Assembly (NCBI GenBank): GCA_900542265.1
Contig: UQML01000005.1
Coordinates: forward strand, 1 to 64,000
Reading direction: 5' to 3'
Length of the DNA stretch: 64,000 nucleotides
Source: an uncultured Eggerthella sp.
GTDB lineage: Bacteria > Actinomycetota > Coriobacteriia > Coriobacteriales > Eggerthellaceae
Below the pieces are notes generated by a model. The model had not been told where the DNA came from. It searched no databases and was given only the letters and a program-made list of their open reading frames with translations. Shown here piece by piece: positions 8,281 to 17,036 of the stretch (position 1 is the first letter of the stretch; each line of letters starts with the position of its first letter). The translations under genes and the position numbers were made by a program.

Positions 8281-9273
8281 TTATCCTTCTTGAATCATTG
8301 CAGCAATACGACCTGGCAAATCAAGACGAATGCATTTTGCCGTGGTCAAAATAGAATTCTTAACTGCTTCTTCGCCTGATGAACCGTGCCCAACCATGCA
8401 AACACCCTTAACTCCAAGCAAGGGAGCTGCACCATAGGTGTCAGCAGAAACCTGATCTTTGAGTTCGTGAAGGCCACTCATCATAGAAAGCGCGCCTAGT
8501 TTAGTGAATAAATTTTTGGTCATAATAGCCTTAACCTCTTTAAAGAGAGTTGATGAAACCCCTTCAATGGTTTTAAGACAAACATTTCCCGTAAATCCAT
8601 CAGTAATATAAACATCGGCAGGACCATCAAGAAGATCTCTGCCTTCAGCATTACCGATAAAGTTAGGCACTGATTCTTGCAATAAGACATACGCTTCTTG
8701 GGCAAGTGCATTGCCCTTAGTCTCTTCTTCACCAATATTCAAAAGAGCAATACGGGGGTTTGTAATATCAAGCGCAATTTCTGCATAAACACTTGCCATC
8801 TGGGCAAACTGCACCAAATAAGAAGGCTTGCAATCTGCATTAGCCCCAACATCACATAAGACAACAGGTCTTACAGGAGAAGGTAAAATTGTACATAAGG
8901 CAGGACGAGCAACGCCTTTAATACGACCAGTTACTAAGGTTGCTGCAGCAAGGCATGCACCAGTCGATCCAGGTGAATAAAAACCCTGTGCTTTGCCTTC
9001 TTTAACGAGACGACATCCGACAACAACAGAAGAATCCTTTTTCTTGCGTACAGCCTGAGCGGGATGCTCATCCATCGCAATTGCCTCAGTGGCAACGTGT
9101 GCGCTAACCCGCTCATGCTGTGCGGCAAATGGTTCTACTACCTCAGCAGGACCAACCATAATAACTTTAATAGCTGGATCTGCTTTTAATGCTTGTTCTA
9201 CACCAGCCAGCATGACTGATGATCCTTTGTCGCCCCCAATCGCATCAACGGCGATAACGATAGGTTCTGACAT
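8281..9273 (-). CDS. plsX: Acyl-ACP:phosphate acyltransferase PlsX
   Basis: 330 aa. N-terminus IAVDAIGGDKGSSVMLAGVEQAL and the later DGFTGNVCLKTIEG motif are PlsX hallmarks. PlsX turns acyl-ACP into acyl-phosphate for PlsY in phosphatidic acid synthesis. FakA, encoded about 5 kb away, can also supply acyl-phosphate. In Bacillus, fabD, fabG and acpA lie between plsX and rnc. Here plsX runs straight into rnc, so those genes must be elsewhere. A promoter with an inverted repeat lies upstream. Confidence 0.95.
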   Translation of the reverse strand: MSEPIVIAVDAIGGDKGSSVMLAGVEQALKADPAIKVIMVGPAEVVEPFAAQHERVSAHVATEAIAMDEHPAQAVRKKKDSSVVVGCRLVKEGKAQGFYSPGSTGACLAAATLVTGRIKGVARPALCTILPSPVRPVVLCDVGANADCKPSYLVQFAQMASVYAEIALDITNPRIALLNIGEEETKGNALAQEAYVLLQESVPNFIGNAEGRDLLDGPADVYITDGFTGNVCLKTIEGVSSTLFKEVKAIMTKNLFTKLGALSMMSGLHELKDQVSADTYGAAPLLGVKGVCMVGHGSSGEEAVKNSILTTAKCIRLDLPGRIAAMIQEG

Positions 9274-9303
9274 ATTTACTCCAATCTAAATCTAATCTAC
9301 TTA

Positions 9304-9333
9304 ATTATAGGAAAAGACACGTCCCGTGGGACG
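9304..9333 (-). promoter_or_regulatory. Candidate plsX promoter with 6-2-6 inverted repeat
   Basis: On the minus strand a perfect TATAAT sits at 9309-9304, about 30 nt before the plsX start. There is no good -35 hexamer. At the -35 position is the inverted repeat CGTCCC-AC-GGGACG (9333-9320). That placement suits an operator for a repressor or an activator. Bacillus plsX is controlled by FapR from a similar position, but this site does not resemble the FapR box as I know it. Confidence 0.45.
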
Positions 9334-9350
9334 ATTATCGTCAAATGTAC

Positions 9351-9397
9351 AAAAAATCCCCCACATTGAACGCCATTACAAACGCTCAATGGGAGGG
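9351..9397 (-). terminator. Rho-independent terminator after rpmF
   Basis: Minus strand: a 15-bp stem (9397-9383 with 9372-9358, one mismatch and two G-U pairs), a 10-nt loop, then ATTTTTT. It ends the DUF177-rpmF transcript before the plsX promoter. Confidence 0.8.
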
Positions 9398-9437
9398 ATG
9401 TACCTAACCTTGATAAGAAAGGAGTTTCTAAAAGGCT

Positions 9438-9617
9438 TTATGCGGTTTGAATAACCTCACGGTCACGATAATAGCCACAATTAGGGCATACACGATGAGG
9501 AAGCTTTACCTCACCACACTGAGGACAGGTTGAACGTGATGGTGCTGCGATTTTATCATTCTCACTACGACGAGCGTGGGTACGAGCACGACCAGTCTTA
9601 CGCTTAGGCACTGCCAT
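9438..9617 (-). CDS. rpmF: 50S ribosomal protein L32
   Basis: 59 aa small gene. Starts MAVPKRKTGRARTHARRSEN, the L32 signature, and carries a four-Cys zinc ribbon (C31, C34, C44, C47: CPQC...CPNC). The strong Shine-Dalgarno GAAGGAGAT lies 6-8 nt before the ATG at 9617. L32 is part of the 50S subunit near the exit tunnel. It follows the DUF177 gene, as in most bacteria. This is the zinc-binding form; a zinc-free paralogue, if any, is not here. Confidence 0.97.
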   Translation of the reverse strand: MAVPKRKTGRARTHARRSENDKIAAPSRSTCPQCGEVKLPHRVCPNCGYYRDREVIQTA

Positions 9618-9672
9618 GGTTATATCTCCTTCTATCTAACAGGTTGTAGATAATAAACAAATCTATACATGA

Positions 9673-9686
9673 TTGAACGAGTTCAA
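9673..9686. promoter_or_regulatory. 6-2-6 inverted repeat upstream of rpmF
   Basis: Perfect TTGAAC-GA-GTTCAA inverted repeat in the 143-nt gap between DUF177 and rpmF, a few bases upstream of a minus-strand TATAGA that could be a -10. It has the same 6-2-6 geometry as the repeat upstream of plsX but a different sequence. It may be an operator; short palindromes also occur by chance. Confidence 0.25.
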
Positions 9687-9760
9687 GCATACCAACTTAA
9701 ACGCTGTTAATCACGCGAAACAGAATCATACCATCACACACTGCCTTATTCAAGACAAAT

Positions 9761-10339
9761 TTATGACTGGTCATCATCTTTCTCTTCAAAGGTGAGAGTT
9801 TTTAAGATTGCAAAAGGATTGTTCGAATCATCTTCTTCCTCAATACAAGAACAAGGTCCCTCATTTAAATTATGTCCGCACTGAGGACAAAGTCCCTTGC
9901 AGTCTTCGCAACATAACGGTATCAGTGGAAGCGCCAAAGAAATAGCAGCCCCAAAAAGCGGCTCTAAATCAATCGTTCTATCTTCCCCTAACACAACGTA
10001 TTCGTCTTCTTCCTCTTGGGTAAGTTCGCGATTTGAATTAGGAAGTAGGTAATATCCTTCAATTTCTCCGTCAACATCAATAAGCGCATCTTCTAAGCAG
10101 CGAGCACAAGCACAACGTGCAGTGCCTGAAATAGTTCCCATCACTAAAAGAGCGCCTGAAGTATTGGTTATCGTGAAAGAATACGTAAGTGGTTTATCAA
10201 AATAATAGAGATCGCTTCCTTGCGAGAAAACCGGACAAGTAAATTCGCCGGAATAGAAAGAACTCTCCGCCGTAGCGAAGAGATCTTCGGGGACAACAAG
10301 ATAGCGAGAATCTTGAGGTAGCTCCATATTAACGCCCAT
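9761..10339 (-). CDS. DUF177/YceD family protein
   Basis: 192 aa. The C-terminal half has the DUF177 pattern: an acidic run, then a Cys-rich knuckle CCEDCKGLCPQCG with a further CSC, and a FAILKTL end. YceD proteins are nearly always next to rpmF and have been linked to 23S rRNA metabolism; the exact activity is not settled. The start is uncertain. ATG 10339 overlaps the upstream gene by 11 nt, while a second ATG at 10327 begins just after that stop. Neither has a strong Shine-Dalgarno. Confidence 0.88.
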   Translation of the reverse strand: MGVNMELPQDSRYLVVPEDLFATAESSFYSGEFTCPVFSQGSDLYYFDKPLTYSFTITNTSGALLVMGTISGTARCACARCLEDALIDVDGEIEGYYLLPNSNRELTQEEEDEYVVLGEDRTIDLEPLFGAAISLALPLIPLCCEDCKGLCPQCGHNLNEGPCSCIEEEDDSNNPFAILKTLTFEEKDDDQS

Positions 10340-10799
10340 TAAGTGAATTAGCGTTTAGACGATCACGTACTCGTCTAATTGAATTAAGTGCGGTATCAAG
10401 ACTTTGCTCAACATGAGTGAACACCTCATCGGCATAATCTTCTGCACCAGCACGCGTTTGACGTTCAAGCTCACGTGCCTCATTCATAATAGTGTCAGCT
10501 TGCTGTTGCGAGATACGAACAATTTCTTGCTCACTTGCAATAGTAATAGCTTGGCTGCGCGCATCTTCAATCAAGCGACTTGCTTGAACTTGCGCATCAT
10601 CCAAAAGTGCCTGACGCTCGCGAATAACTTGACGAGCCTGCGCAAACTCACTCGGGAAAATTGCACGAATCTCATCAATAATCTCAAAAGCTGCTTGTGA
10701 GTCAACCTGACGGAAATTATTCTTGCCAAAAGCAGGCTTAGAATCTTCGATGAGAACTGAAAGTTCATCAATCAGGTTTAATACTCCTGTTTCGTCCAT
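10329..10799 (-). CDS. DivIVA-type coiled-coil protein in the SepIVA position
   Basis: 156 aa, mostly a long charged helix rich in Gln, Ala, Arg and Glu (about 40-150) after a short N-terminal segment with a LIDELSVLIEDSK motif. No signal peptide or membrane segment. In mycobacteria the gene next to DUF177 in this same block encodes SepIVA, a DivIVA-domain septation factor. Position, size and coiled-coil make-up agree, so a role in septation or polar growth is a reasonable inference. The sequence alone would also fit a generic ATP-synthase-b-like coiled coil. Confidence 0.7.
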   Translation of the reverse strand: MDETGVLNLIDELSVLIEDSKPAFGKNNFRQVDSQAAFEIIDEIRAIFPSEFAQARQVIRERQALLDDAQVQASRLIEDARSQAITIASEQEIVRISQQQADTIMNEARELERQTRAGAEDYADEVFTHVEQSLDTALNSIRRVRDRLNANSLNGR

Positions 10800-10946
10800 G
10801 AGTGTCCTTCCAATAGCGCGCTTCTTGTCTTAAGCTACGTTTCGCGCTGCATACACAAACTGAGAATAGTTTAGCAAAAAGCTTACCTATTCTACTACAC
10901 GAGCAGCAATATAGGGCAAAATTCAACAAATCGTCTGCCGGAGCGG

Positions 10947-11468
10947 CTAAAACGTTCCTAAAGACGGTTTGCCTTCTTTAGCCTCATAAGCAGAAGCAAA
11001 TGCCTCCCTCAATGCCACTTCAACACAAGGCGGAACAAATCCAGTAACGCTTCCCCCCATAGAAGCCATCTCACGTACGATAGAAGAAGAAAGATACATA
11101 TATTTAGGAGGAGACATAATGAAAAAGGTCTCCATTGTCTCAGAAAGCTCATAGTTAAAAGCAGTCATTTGAAACTCGTATTCAAAATCAGTTACCGCAC
11201 GTAAACCTTTAACAACAACATGAGAATCATATTCACGCGCCAAATCTACAAGTAAGCCATCAAAAGTAATGACTCTCACATTTGAGTATTCTTTAAGCGC
11301 CTCTTTACAAAGTTCTAAACGCTTTTCCAAGCTAAACAGCGGATTTTTCTTAACTGATGCTGCTACTGAAACAATGACTTCATCAAAAATTTGAGCCGAT
11401 CGCTTAATAACATCAACGTGACCCGCAGTAATGGGATCAAACGTTCCTGGCACTAATGCACGCTTCAT
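10947..11468 (-). CDS. coaD: Pantetheine-phosphate adenylyltransferase
   Basis: 173 aa. Nucleotidyltransferase motif GTFDPITAGH near the N-terminus and the substrate-binding YLSSSIVRE segment identify PPAT, which joins 4'-phosphopantetheine to ATP to give dephospho-CoA. Its ATG directly follows the rsmD stop (TAA then ATG), so the two are translationally coupled. CoaE, the next enzyme of the pathway, is encoded at 35.8-36.4 kb. Slightly longer than the E. coli enzyme by a short C-terminal extension. Confidence 0.96.
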   Translation of the reverse strand: MKRALVPGTFDPITAGHVDVIKRSAQIFDEVIVSVAASVKKNPLFSLEKRLELCKEALKEYSNVRVITFDGLLVDLAREYDSHVVVKGLRAVTDFEYEFQMTAFNYELSETMETFFIMSPPKYMYLSSSIVREMASMGGSVTGFVPPCVEVALREAFASAYEAKEGKPSLGTF

Positions 11469-12059
11469 TTATGCATCCCTTCTCAGTAAAGCGACCGCAC
11501 AATCGCCAAATGTTTTGAATGAAACTGTGCTCCATTGTAGCTCACAAAGTGCCTCATGAAGCGCATCCTGATTAATTTTATCAAACTCATACGAGATAAT
11601 AACATTCGGAGAAAGTATTGCCCCTTTCCACCAAGTATCGATAAGTTCCATCACTTCATAGGGTGAAACCGCATAGGGAGGATCGAGTAACACCAAATCA
11701 AAGCATGATTTTTCGCGCTGTAGACGAGATAAGGTAGCTGGCGATGAGGCGTCTGTTTTTAGCAACTGATACGAAGCGTGATCAAAACCACACGCTTGTA
11801 TATTTTCCTCAATAATTGTTTGAGCAGGACGTGCTTTATCAATAAAAACAACTCGCTTGGCTCCTCGGGAGAGCGCTTCTATACCAAGGGATCCCGTACC
11901 GGCAAAAGCATCAAGAACACAGGCTCCCTCAAATGTGGTGCGCAAGCTATAGAGAGATGAAAAAAGAGACTCTTTCACACGATCAATAGTCGGACGTGTT
12001 GCATCTCCTTTAAGCGCCTTAAGTGTTCTGCCCTTACAGCTACCAGCAATTACGCGCAT
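11469..12059 (-). CDS. rsmD: 16S rRNA (guanine-966-N2)-methyltransferase RsmD
   Basis: 196 aa. N-terminus MRVIAGSCKGRTLKAL...TRPTIDRVKESLF is typical; the SAM site appears as LDAFAGTGSLGIEALSRGA and the catalytic motif as LLDPPY. It methylates G966 of 16S rRNA in the assembled 30S. It is paired with coaD here and in most bacteria. No oddities. Confidence 0.95.
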   Translation of the reverse strand: MRVIAGSCKGRTLKALKGDATRPTIDRVKESLFSSLYSLRTTFEGACVLDAFAGTGSLGIEALSRGAKRVVFIDKARPAQTIIEENIQACGFDHASYQLLKTDASSPATLSRLQREKSCFDLVLLDPPYAVSPYEVMELIDTWWKGAILSPNVIISYEFDKINQDALHEALCELQWSTVSFKTFGDCAVALLRRDA

Positions 12060-12080
12060 GCCATCATCCCTTTCTTACTC

Positions 12081-14351
12081 TTATCCACCTAAAGGAGAGG
12101 TTCTTGATAGGGGCGCTAGACGCACCAGACTCCCCTGCTTTGTCAAATGAACTACTTGCGCTGCTTCCACATCAGTTTCAGCACGCTCCAATAAAGCTTG
12201 TGCATCAGCGTGTGCCGCCTCAATAATAGCAGCATCACGCATAACATTGACCAGTTTAAGAACGGCTCTACCGGATTGTCTGTCACCAAAAATATCTCCT
12301 TCTTTACGAAGAGATAAATCGTATTCAGAAAGAACAAATCCATCGTCAGTCTGCTCAAGAGCATGTAACCGCTCAAGAGCTGCAGGAACACGCGAGCGTG
12401 AAATAGCAAAAACCTGTCCCGGTTTTGAACCACGACCAACACGACCACGCAACTGATGTAGTTGGGCTAAGCCAAATCGATCCGCATCTTCAATGATCAT
12501 CACCGTTGCATTAGGCACATCAACACCAACTTCAATGACCGTCGTGGAAACAAGAATATTAATTTCTCCCGCTTTGAAGTCATCCATCACACGACGCTTT
12601 TCATCAGAGGAAAGTTTGCCGTGCAAAAGGCCAACATGTGCTTCAGGGAAGACACTTTCCTGCAAGATGCGCGCATGCTGCGCAGCAGCAGAAAGTGATG
12701 CGTGCAACTTATCGTGCTCAAGTTCCCACTCAAGCTGCGCGTAACGTGGTTCTTCTGTCTCTTGTAGATTTGTTTGTTCTGTTTGATTGGCCTGATTCGC
12801 ACTCAACGGTTTTGTCTGTTTAGGGGCATCTTGCTGCGTTGAACCAGTACTCTGATCAAGCGATTCTGTACTTACCCCAATAAGAGGACAAACTATATAG
12901 GCTTGTTCTCCGCGCTCAAGCGCTTCTCGTACTGCATCGTATGCGTAACCAATGTCAGAAAAATGAAACACCTTAGTAGTTCGTGGTGCACTTTGAACAG
13001 GCTTTGTATGAAGGTATGAAAGCGTTTGATCTCCGTATAAAGCAAGAGCAAGCGATCGTGGTATAGGCGTAGCGGTTAATGAAAGAAAATCAGCTCCCGG
13101 AGCTTTTGCAAGAAGAGCCGCACGTTGTTCTACACCAAAGCGTTGTTGTTCATCAATAACAACAAGTCCTGCACGAGCAAACATTATCTCAGGCTCCAAA
13201 AGAGCGTGGGTACCAAGCACAACAGAAAGACTACCATCTTTGAGCTTTTCAAGAATTTTGGATCGCTCCTCAAAAGACGTAGAACCGCTTAGAATTGCCC
13301 ATGTTATCCCCATCTGAGTAAGATAGGATCCAATACTATAAGCATATTGGCGCACGAGCACCTCTGTTGGACCCATCATTGCAACTTGATTGCCTGATAG
13401 TGCAGAAGCAACAACAGCAAAAAGGGCAACTGCTGTTTTACCCGTACCAACGTCGCCCAAAAGCAAATGATTTAAAGGATCTTCTTGCGCCATGCGCATA
13501 GTAATATCAGTAACTGCATCATTTTGCTCATCGGAAAGATCAAACGGTAGAATTTCTCTCAATCGCATTTCAGCATCAAGCGACAAAGGCTGCGCAAAAG
13601 GGGTCGAACGCTTATTACGCTCTCTCGCTTGCTCAAGCAAGGTTAATTCCACTATGAAGAGTTCCTCATAGATAAGCCGACGTCGTGCTTGTACAACGTC
13701 TTCCATGGATTTTGGCGCATGAATACCCTGTAAAGCTTGATATTGTGAACTCAATATGTATTTAGTACGCAAATCAACCGGCAAACTATCGTAGCAACCT
13801 TTAATTGCTTTAAGTGCTGTTTTAATAAAGCTAGCCATTTGCTTTGTAGAAATGCGGGCAGTAGCTGGATAAATGGGGATAATGAGACCGCTGCCTACTT
13901 CATCTGGATCAAGAAGTGTAATTACCGGATTAGTCATCCGATAAAAGCCATAGTTAAATTCAACCGTACCCGAAACGCTCACACGCGCTCCTTGAGAAAG
14001 TCGTTTGGTAAGCCAAGGTTGATTAAATACGGTGACTAGCAATGAGCCCGTGTCATCGGTCAGTGTAATCTCAAGGAGTGATAAACGAGGTCTTGGACGT
14101 CGCTGCCTAATTTCGTATATAGTGCCAATAACCGTGCATGCTCTTCCCTGCTGCACCTGAGAAATTGGTACAACAAGCGAATTATCAATATAACGTCGAG
14201 GATACGTTGTGAGTAAATCTCTTATACTCACAATACCCATAGACCCTAAATCACGTGCACGTTTTTCACTGATATGAGCAAGCGTGCTCACCGGAGCATC
14301 AAGCGCTAAGGTTGCTGTCAATCTATCAAAAGGCACGTGCGCACACTGCAT
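12081..14351 (-). CDS. recG: ATP-dependent DNA helicase RecG
   Basis: 756 aa. N-terminal wedge/OB domain (about 50-165), helicase motif I LLGDVGTGKTAVA, motif II VIDEQQRFG, motif III SLTATPIPRS, motif VI QLRGRVGRG. RecG remodels stalled replication forks and Holliday junctions. After the VCPLI segment, around residues 490-545, there is a low-complexity insert rich in Gln, Thr and Asn (includes NQANQTEQTN) not typical of the family. The ATG at 14351 lacks an obvious Shine-Dalgarno; a GTG five codons later is possible. Confidence 0.95.
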   Translation of the reverse strand: MQCAHVPFDRLTATLALDAPVSTLAHISEKRARDLGSMGIVSIRDLLTTYPRRYIDNSLVVPISQVQQGRACTVIGTIYEIRQRRPRPRLSLLEITLTDDTGSLLVTVFNQPWLTKRLSQGARVSVSGTVEFNYGFYRMTNPVITLLDPDEVGSGLIIPIYPATARISTKQMASFIKTALKAIKGCYDSLPVDLRTKYILSSQYQALQGIHAPKSMEDVVQARRRLIYEELFIVELTLLEQARERNKRSTPFAQPLSLDAEMRLREILPFDLSDEQNDAVTDITMRMAQEDPLNHLLLGDVGTGKTAVALFAVVASALSGNQVAMMGPTEVLVRQYAYSIGSYLTQMGITWAILSGSTSFEERSKILEKLKDGSLSVVLGTHALLEPEIMFARAGLVVIDEQQRFGVEQRAALLAKAPGADFLSLTATPIPRSLALALYGDQTLSYLHTKPVQSAPRTTKVFHFSDIGYAYDAVREALERGEQAYIVCPLIGVSTESLDQSTGSTQQDAPKQTKPLSANQANQTEQTNLQETEEPRYAQLEWELEHDKLHASLSAAAQHARILQESVFPEAHVGLLHGKLSSDEKRRVMDDFKAGEINILVSTTVIEVGVDVPNATVMIIEDADRFGLAQLHQLRGRVGRGSKPGQVFAISRSRVPAALERLHALEQTDDGFVLSEYDLSLRKEGDIFGDRQSGRAVLKLVNVMRDAAIIEAAHADAQALLERAETDVEAAQVVHLTKQGSLVRLAPLSRTSPLGG

Positions 14352-14397
14352 TCAGTAAAGTTGATACTTAAAAAGATTGAAAAAGAGCCATCACGTA

Positions 14398-16029
14398 CTA
14401 CTCAAGAGAAAGCACAACAGGATATAAAGGCTGTTCACCGCGATGAGCGTCAATCTCCAAATCAGGGTATGTTTCTTCGATGCGCTCTAAAAGAGCTTCA
14501 GTTTTTTCAGGCGCGAACTCTTGACCAGCAAGGAAGGTAAGCGTATCACAATCATCTGCTTCCATGACTTCAAGGATTTTAAGCACGGCATCCTCAACTG
14601 TTGAGCTTACTGCCTCAATTGACCCATCGGCAATACCAATTACGTCTCCTTCGTGGATAGGATTACCGTGAGCGTCTTTAGCATCTTTGATTGCTGTAGT
14701 AACTTCACCCGTTTTTACATCAGCGTACGCCTCAGTCATTGCCTCCACATTGTCTTCGAGCGTTGCGCTCTCATCGAAGGCGAACAAAGCAGCAAAAGCC
14801 TCAGGAACACTCGTGGTAGGCACCACAGCAACAGGCTTATCAGAAACCTCTACCGCACTCTGAGAAGCCATGACGATGTTTTTGTTGTTAGGTAAAATAA
14901 TAACCGCATCAGCATTTATTAAGCTAACGGCATCAACAAGATCTTTTGTTGATGGATTCATAGTTTGTCCACCAGAAACAACATAATCAACACCAAGACT
15001 CTCAAGAATAGCAGCATTGCCTTCTCCGGCAGCCACCGCCACAAAGCCAATAGGCTTAGATTCTTCTTGCGCCTCAGATTCAAGTTTAGCTGTGCGCTCT
15101 TCACTTTGTAGCTTCATGTTGTGAATATGAACCTCAGAGATTTGGCCGCGTTCTAAGAAGTACGCAAGCACCTTGTCAGGAGTGTTGGAATGAACATGTA
15201 CTTTATAGTGAGGAGAAGAGCCGACACAGAGTTCACAATCCCCCATCGTCTGTAAGAAATCGAGCGTCTCTTCTGTTTGAATCTTGTCTGAAAAAACTAA
15301 AAACTCAGTGCAGTACATAAACGCTGAGCCTTCCCAGTCATTGATTTGCTCAATTTCAACCTTGGGGGCTGCAGTACGCGCAAAAGCAAGCTCATCAACC
15401 ATAGTTTCAGTGCGACCTGTAAGCGCGCCAACAAAAGAGTCAAAAAAGATGGCAAGACCAAAACCACCCGCGTCAACAACTCCATTTTCTTTAAGTACAG
15501 GTAAAAGATCAGGGGTACGTTGTACTGAAGCATACGCTTCAGAAACAATCATAGTGAGACCCTCTTCAAGTTCAATCTTTTTTGCCTTATGCGCCTTTTT
15601 AGCTGCCGCAGCAGTATCACGCAACACCGTCAGAATAGTTCCTTCAACAGGTTTGCGTACAGCATTAAAAGCAACTTCTACGGCACGAGCGAAAGCAGCA
15701 TCAATACTTGCAAGCGTAAACCCGTCAGCGCCTTCGAATCCTTCACATAAACCACGCAAAATTTGAGAGGTAATAACACCAGAATTGCCACGGGCACCCA
15801 TCAGTGCGCCAGTCGTAACAGCGCGACGACGCTCTTCGTTAGTTGCTCCAATAGGAAGTGCTGCAAGACTTTCAACAACCATAGCAAGAGTAAGTGACAT
15901 ATTTGTGCCTGTATCACCATCAGGCACAGGGAATACATTTAAACGATTAATTTCGTCTTTACGAGCATCAAGCGTTTTTGCAGCCACCGCTATGGCATTA
16001 ACAACATCGTTTGAAGTATAGGTACTCAT
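14398..16029 (-). CDS. fakA: Fatty acid kinase catalytic subunit FakA (YloV/DAK family)
   Basis: 543 aa. N-terminal DhaL-type kinase domain with metal/ATP motif NVFPVPDGDTGTNMSLT and a MGARGNSGVI loop, a middle domain, and a C-terminal domain with EVHIHNMKLQSEE. FakA phosphorylates fatty acids held by a FakB (DegV) protein and feeds PlsX/PlsY. No FakB is encoded here. It follows the Asp23 gene and precedes recG, the same order as yloU-yloV-recG in Bacillus. Confidence 0.9.
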   Translation of the reverse strand: MSTYTSNDVVNAIAVAAKTLDARKDEINRLNVFPVPDGDTGTNMSLTLAMVVESLAALPIGATNEERRRAVTTGALMGARGNSGVITSQILRGLCEGFEGADGFTLASIDAAFARAVEVAFNAVRKPVEGTILTVLRDTAAAAKKAHKAKKIELEEGLTMIVSEAYASVQRTPDLLPVLKENGVVDAGGFGLAIFFDSFVGALTGRTETMVDELAFARTAAPKVEIEQINDWEGSAFMYCTEFLVFSDKIQTEETLDFLQTMGDCELCVGSSPHYKVHVHSNTPDKVLAYFLERGQISEVHIHNMKLQSEERTAKLESEAQEESKPIGFVAVAAGEGNAAILESLGVDYVVSGGQTMNPSTKDLVDAVSLINADAVIILPNNKNIVMASQSAVEVSDKPVAVVPTTSVPEAFAALFAFDESATLEDNVEAMTEAYADVKTGEVTTAIKDAKDAHGNPIHEGDVIGIADGSIEAVSSTVEDAVLKILEVMEADDCDTLTFLAGQEFAPEKTEALLERIEETYPDLEIDAHRGEQPLYPVVLSLE

Positions 16030-16107
16030 AGTAAGTTAATCTCCTGATTGAGGAATAGCGTTTGTAGTAATTCGAATTATGATGAAACTCAATTAGCCTT
16101 AAAAAGA

Positions 16108-16455
16108 CTAATTGCGAACCTTAATACCTTCCACATGAACAGCAATATCAAGGGGAGTATTAATCACAAATTCCTTAAGCGCAAACGTAATTTGATCCAT
16201 CAAGTTGTTAGACACCGTGGTGATATTAACACCGTGCTCTAAAATGACATGAAGAGTGACATGGGTTCCTTCATCATCTGTGAGCACTTCAACACCTTTA
16301 CGCATACGCGCATTAGGTAATAACTTTACTACTGAATCAACTGCATCAGAAGCAGCCATCCCTACAACGCCATAGCACTGCAGTGCAGCATGTCCGGCTA
16401 TATCTGCTATAACATCATCGGCAACAACAATAGTGCCCGGAATTTGATTAGTCAT
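16108..16455 (-). CDS. Asp23/Gls24 family envelope stress protein (YloU-like)
   Basis: 115 aa. IVVADDVIADIAGHAALQCYGVVGMA and a VTLHVILEHGVNITTVSNNLMDQI stretch match the Asp23 fold. Members are small cytosolic proteins, some of which form membrane-associated scaffolds; the family is linked to alkaline and envelope stress. It is always near fakA (yloU-yloV) and divergent from rpmB, as here. The biochemical role is unknown. Confidence 0.88.
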   Translation of the reverse strand: MTNQIPGTIVVADDVIADIAGHAALQCYGVVGMAASDAVDSVVKLLPNARMRKGVEVLTDDEGTHVTLHVILEHGVNITTVSNNLMDQITFALKEFVINTPLDIAVHVEGIKVRN

Positions 16456-16600
16456 AATAACTAACGTCCTTTCTGGAGCATATTCTTAGCTTAATGCATC
16501 CAGGTCGACAACTGAAAATATAGTATAGCTGATTGCATCAAATTTCAGAGACTGTTTAGATATAGGTACTTTTTGTCTCCACTGATGGTTATAAAACCTA

Positions 16601-16647
16601 CATATTGAATGCTTTTAGTTGGACAAGGCCATTCAATATGGTATAGT
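16601..16647 (+). promoter_or_regulatory. rpmB promoter spanned by an 11-bp inverted repeat
   Basis: TTGGAC (16619-16624), a 17-bp spacer and TATAGT (16642-16647) form a good sigma-70-type promoter about 75 nt before rpmB. A perfect 11-bp inverted repeat, CATATTGAATG (16601-16611) and CATTCAATATG (16630-16640), brackets the -35 box. Its second arm lies in the spacer. A protein bound to both arms would block RNA polymerase. Confidence 0.65.
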
Positions 16648-16721
16648 GCTAGGGCTTTAAGTAAACGATCGGTCATCATGTTATGACTTTTATACGTTGA
16701 GAAAAATGGAGTTGATTGTCA

Positions 16722-16910
16722 ATGTCAAAGGTTTGTGAGATTTGTGGTAAAGCACCAAGCGCAGGTCGTAATGTTTCCCACTCCCACCGTGTAACCAACC
16801 GCACATATCGCCCTAACATTCAAAAAGTAACTATTAAAGTTAATGGCAAGGTAAAGCGTGCTAATGTTTGCACTAAGTGCATGAAGGCTGGCAAGATCGA
16901 GCGCGCATAA
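16722..16910 (+). CDS. rpmB: 50S ribosomal protein L28
   Basis: 62 aa from the ATG at 16722. A TTG two codons earlier would add MS, but GGAG at 16708-16711 is better placed for the ATG. It has the zinc form: CEICGK near the N-terminus and CTKCMK near the C-terminus, with HSHRVTNRTYRPNIQ between. It is one of few plus-strand genes, divergent from asp23-fakA as in Bacillus, and has its own promoter and terminator. Confidence 0.96.
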   Translation: MSKVCEICGKAPSAGRNVSHSHRVTNRTYRPNIQKVTIKVNGKVKRANVCTKCMKAGKIERA

Positions 16911-16966
16911 CAAACGTCTGGCGCAAACACAGCCTCTCTTTTTATGGGATCCTACATATAAATTTC

Positions 16967-16991
16967 AAAAGCCGCATTTTTGCGGCTTTTT
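16967..16991 (+). terminator. Bidirectional terminator between rpmB and the smpB-side gene
   Basis: GCCGC / GCGGC stem with flanking AAAA and TTTTT and an ATTTTT loop. The A and T tails make it work on both strands. It serves rpmB (plus) and the convergent coiled-coil gene ending at 17037 (minus). Confidence 0.85.
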
Positions 16992-17036
16992 GTGGTTTCT
17001 TTTATGTAAGAACACCCCTGTCTAAGGTGCTGATTT

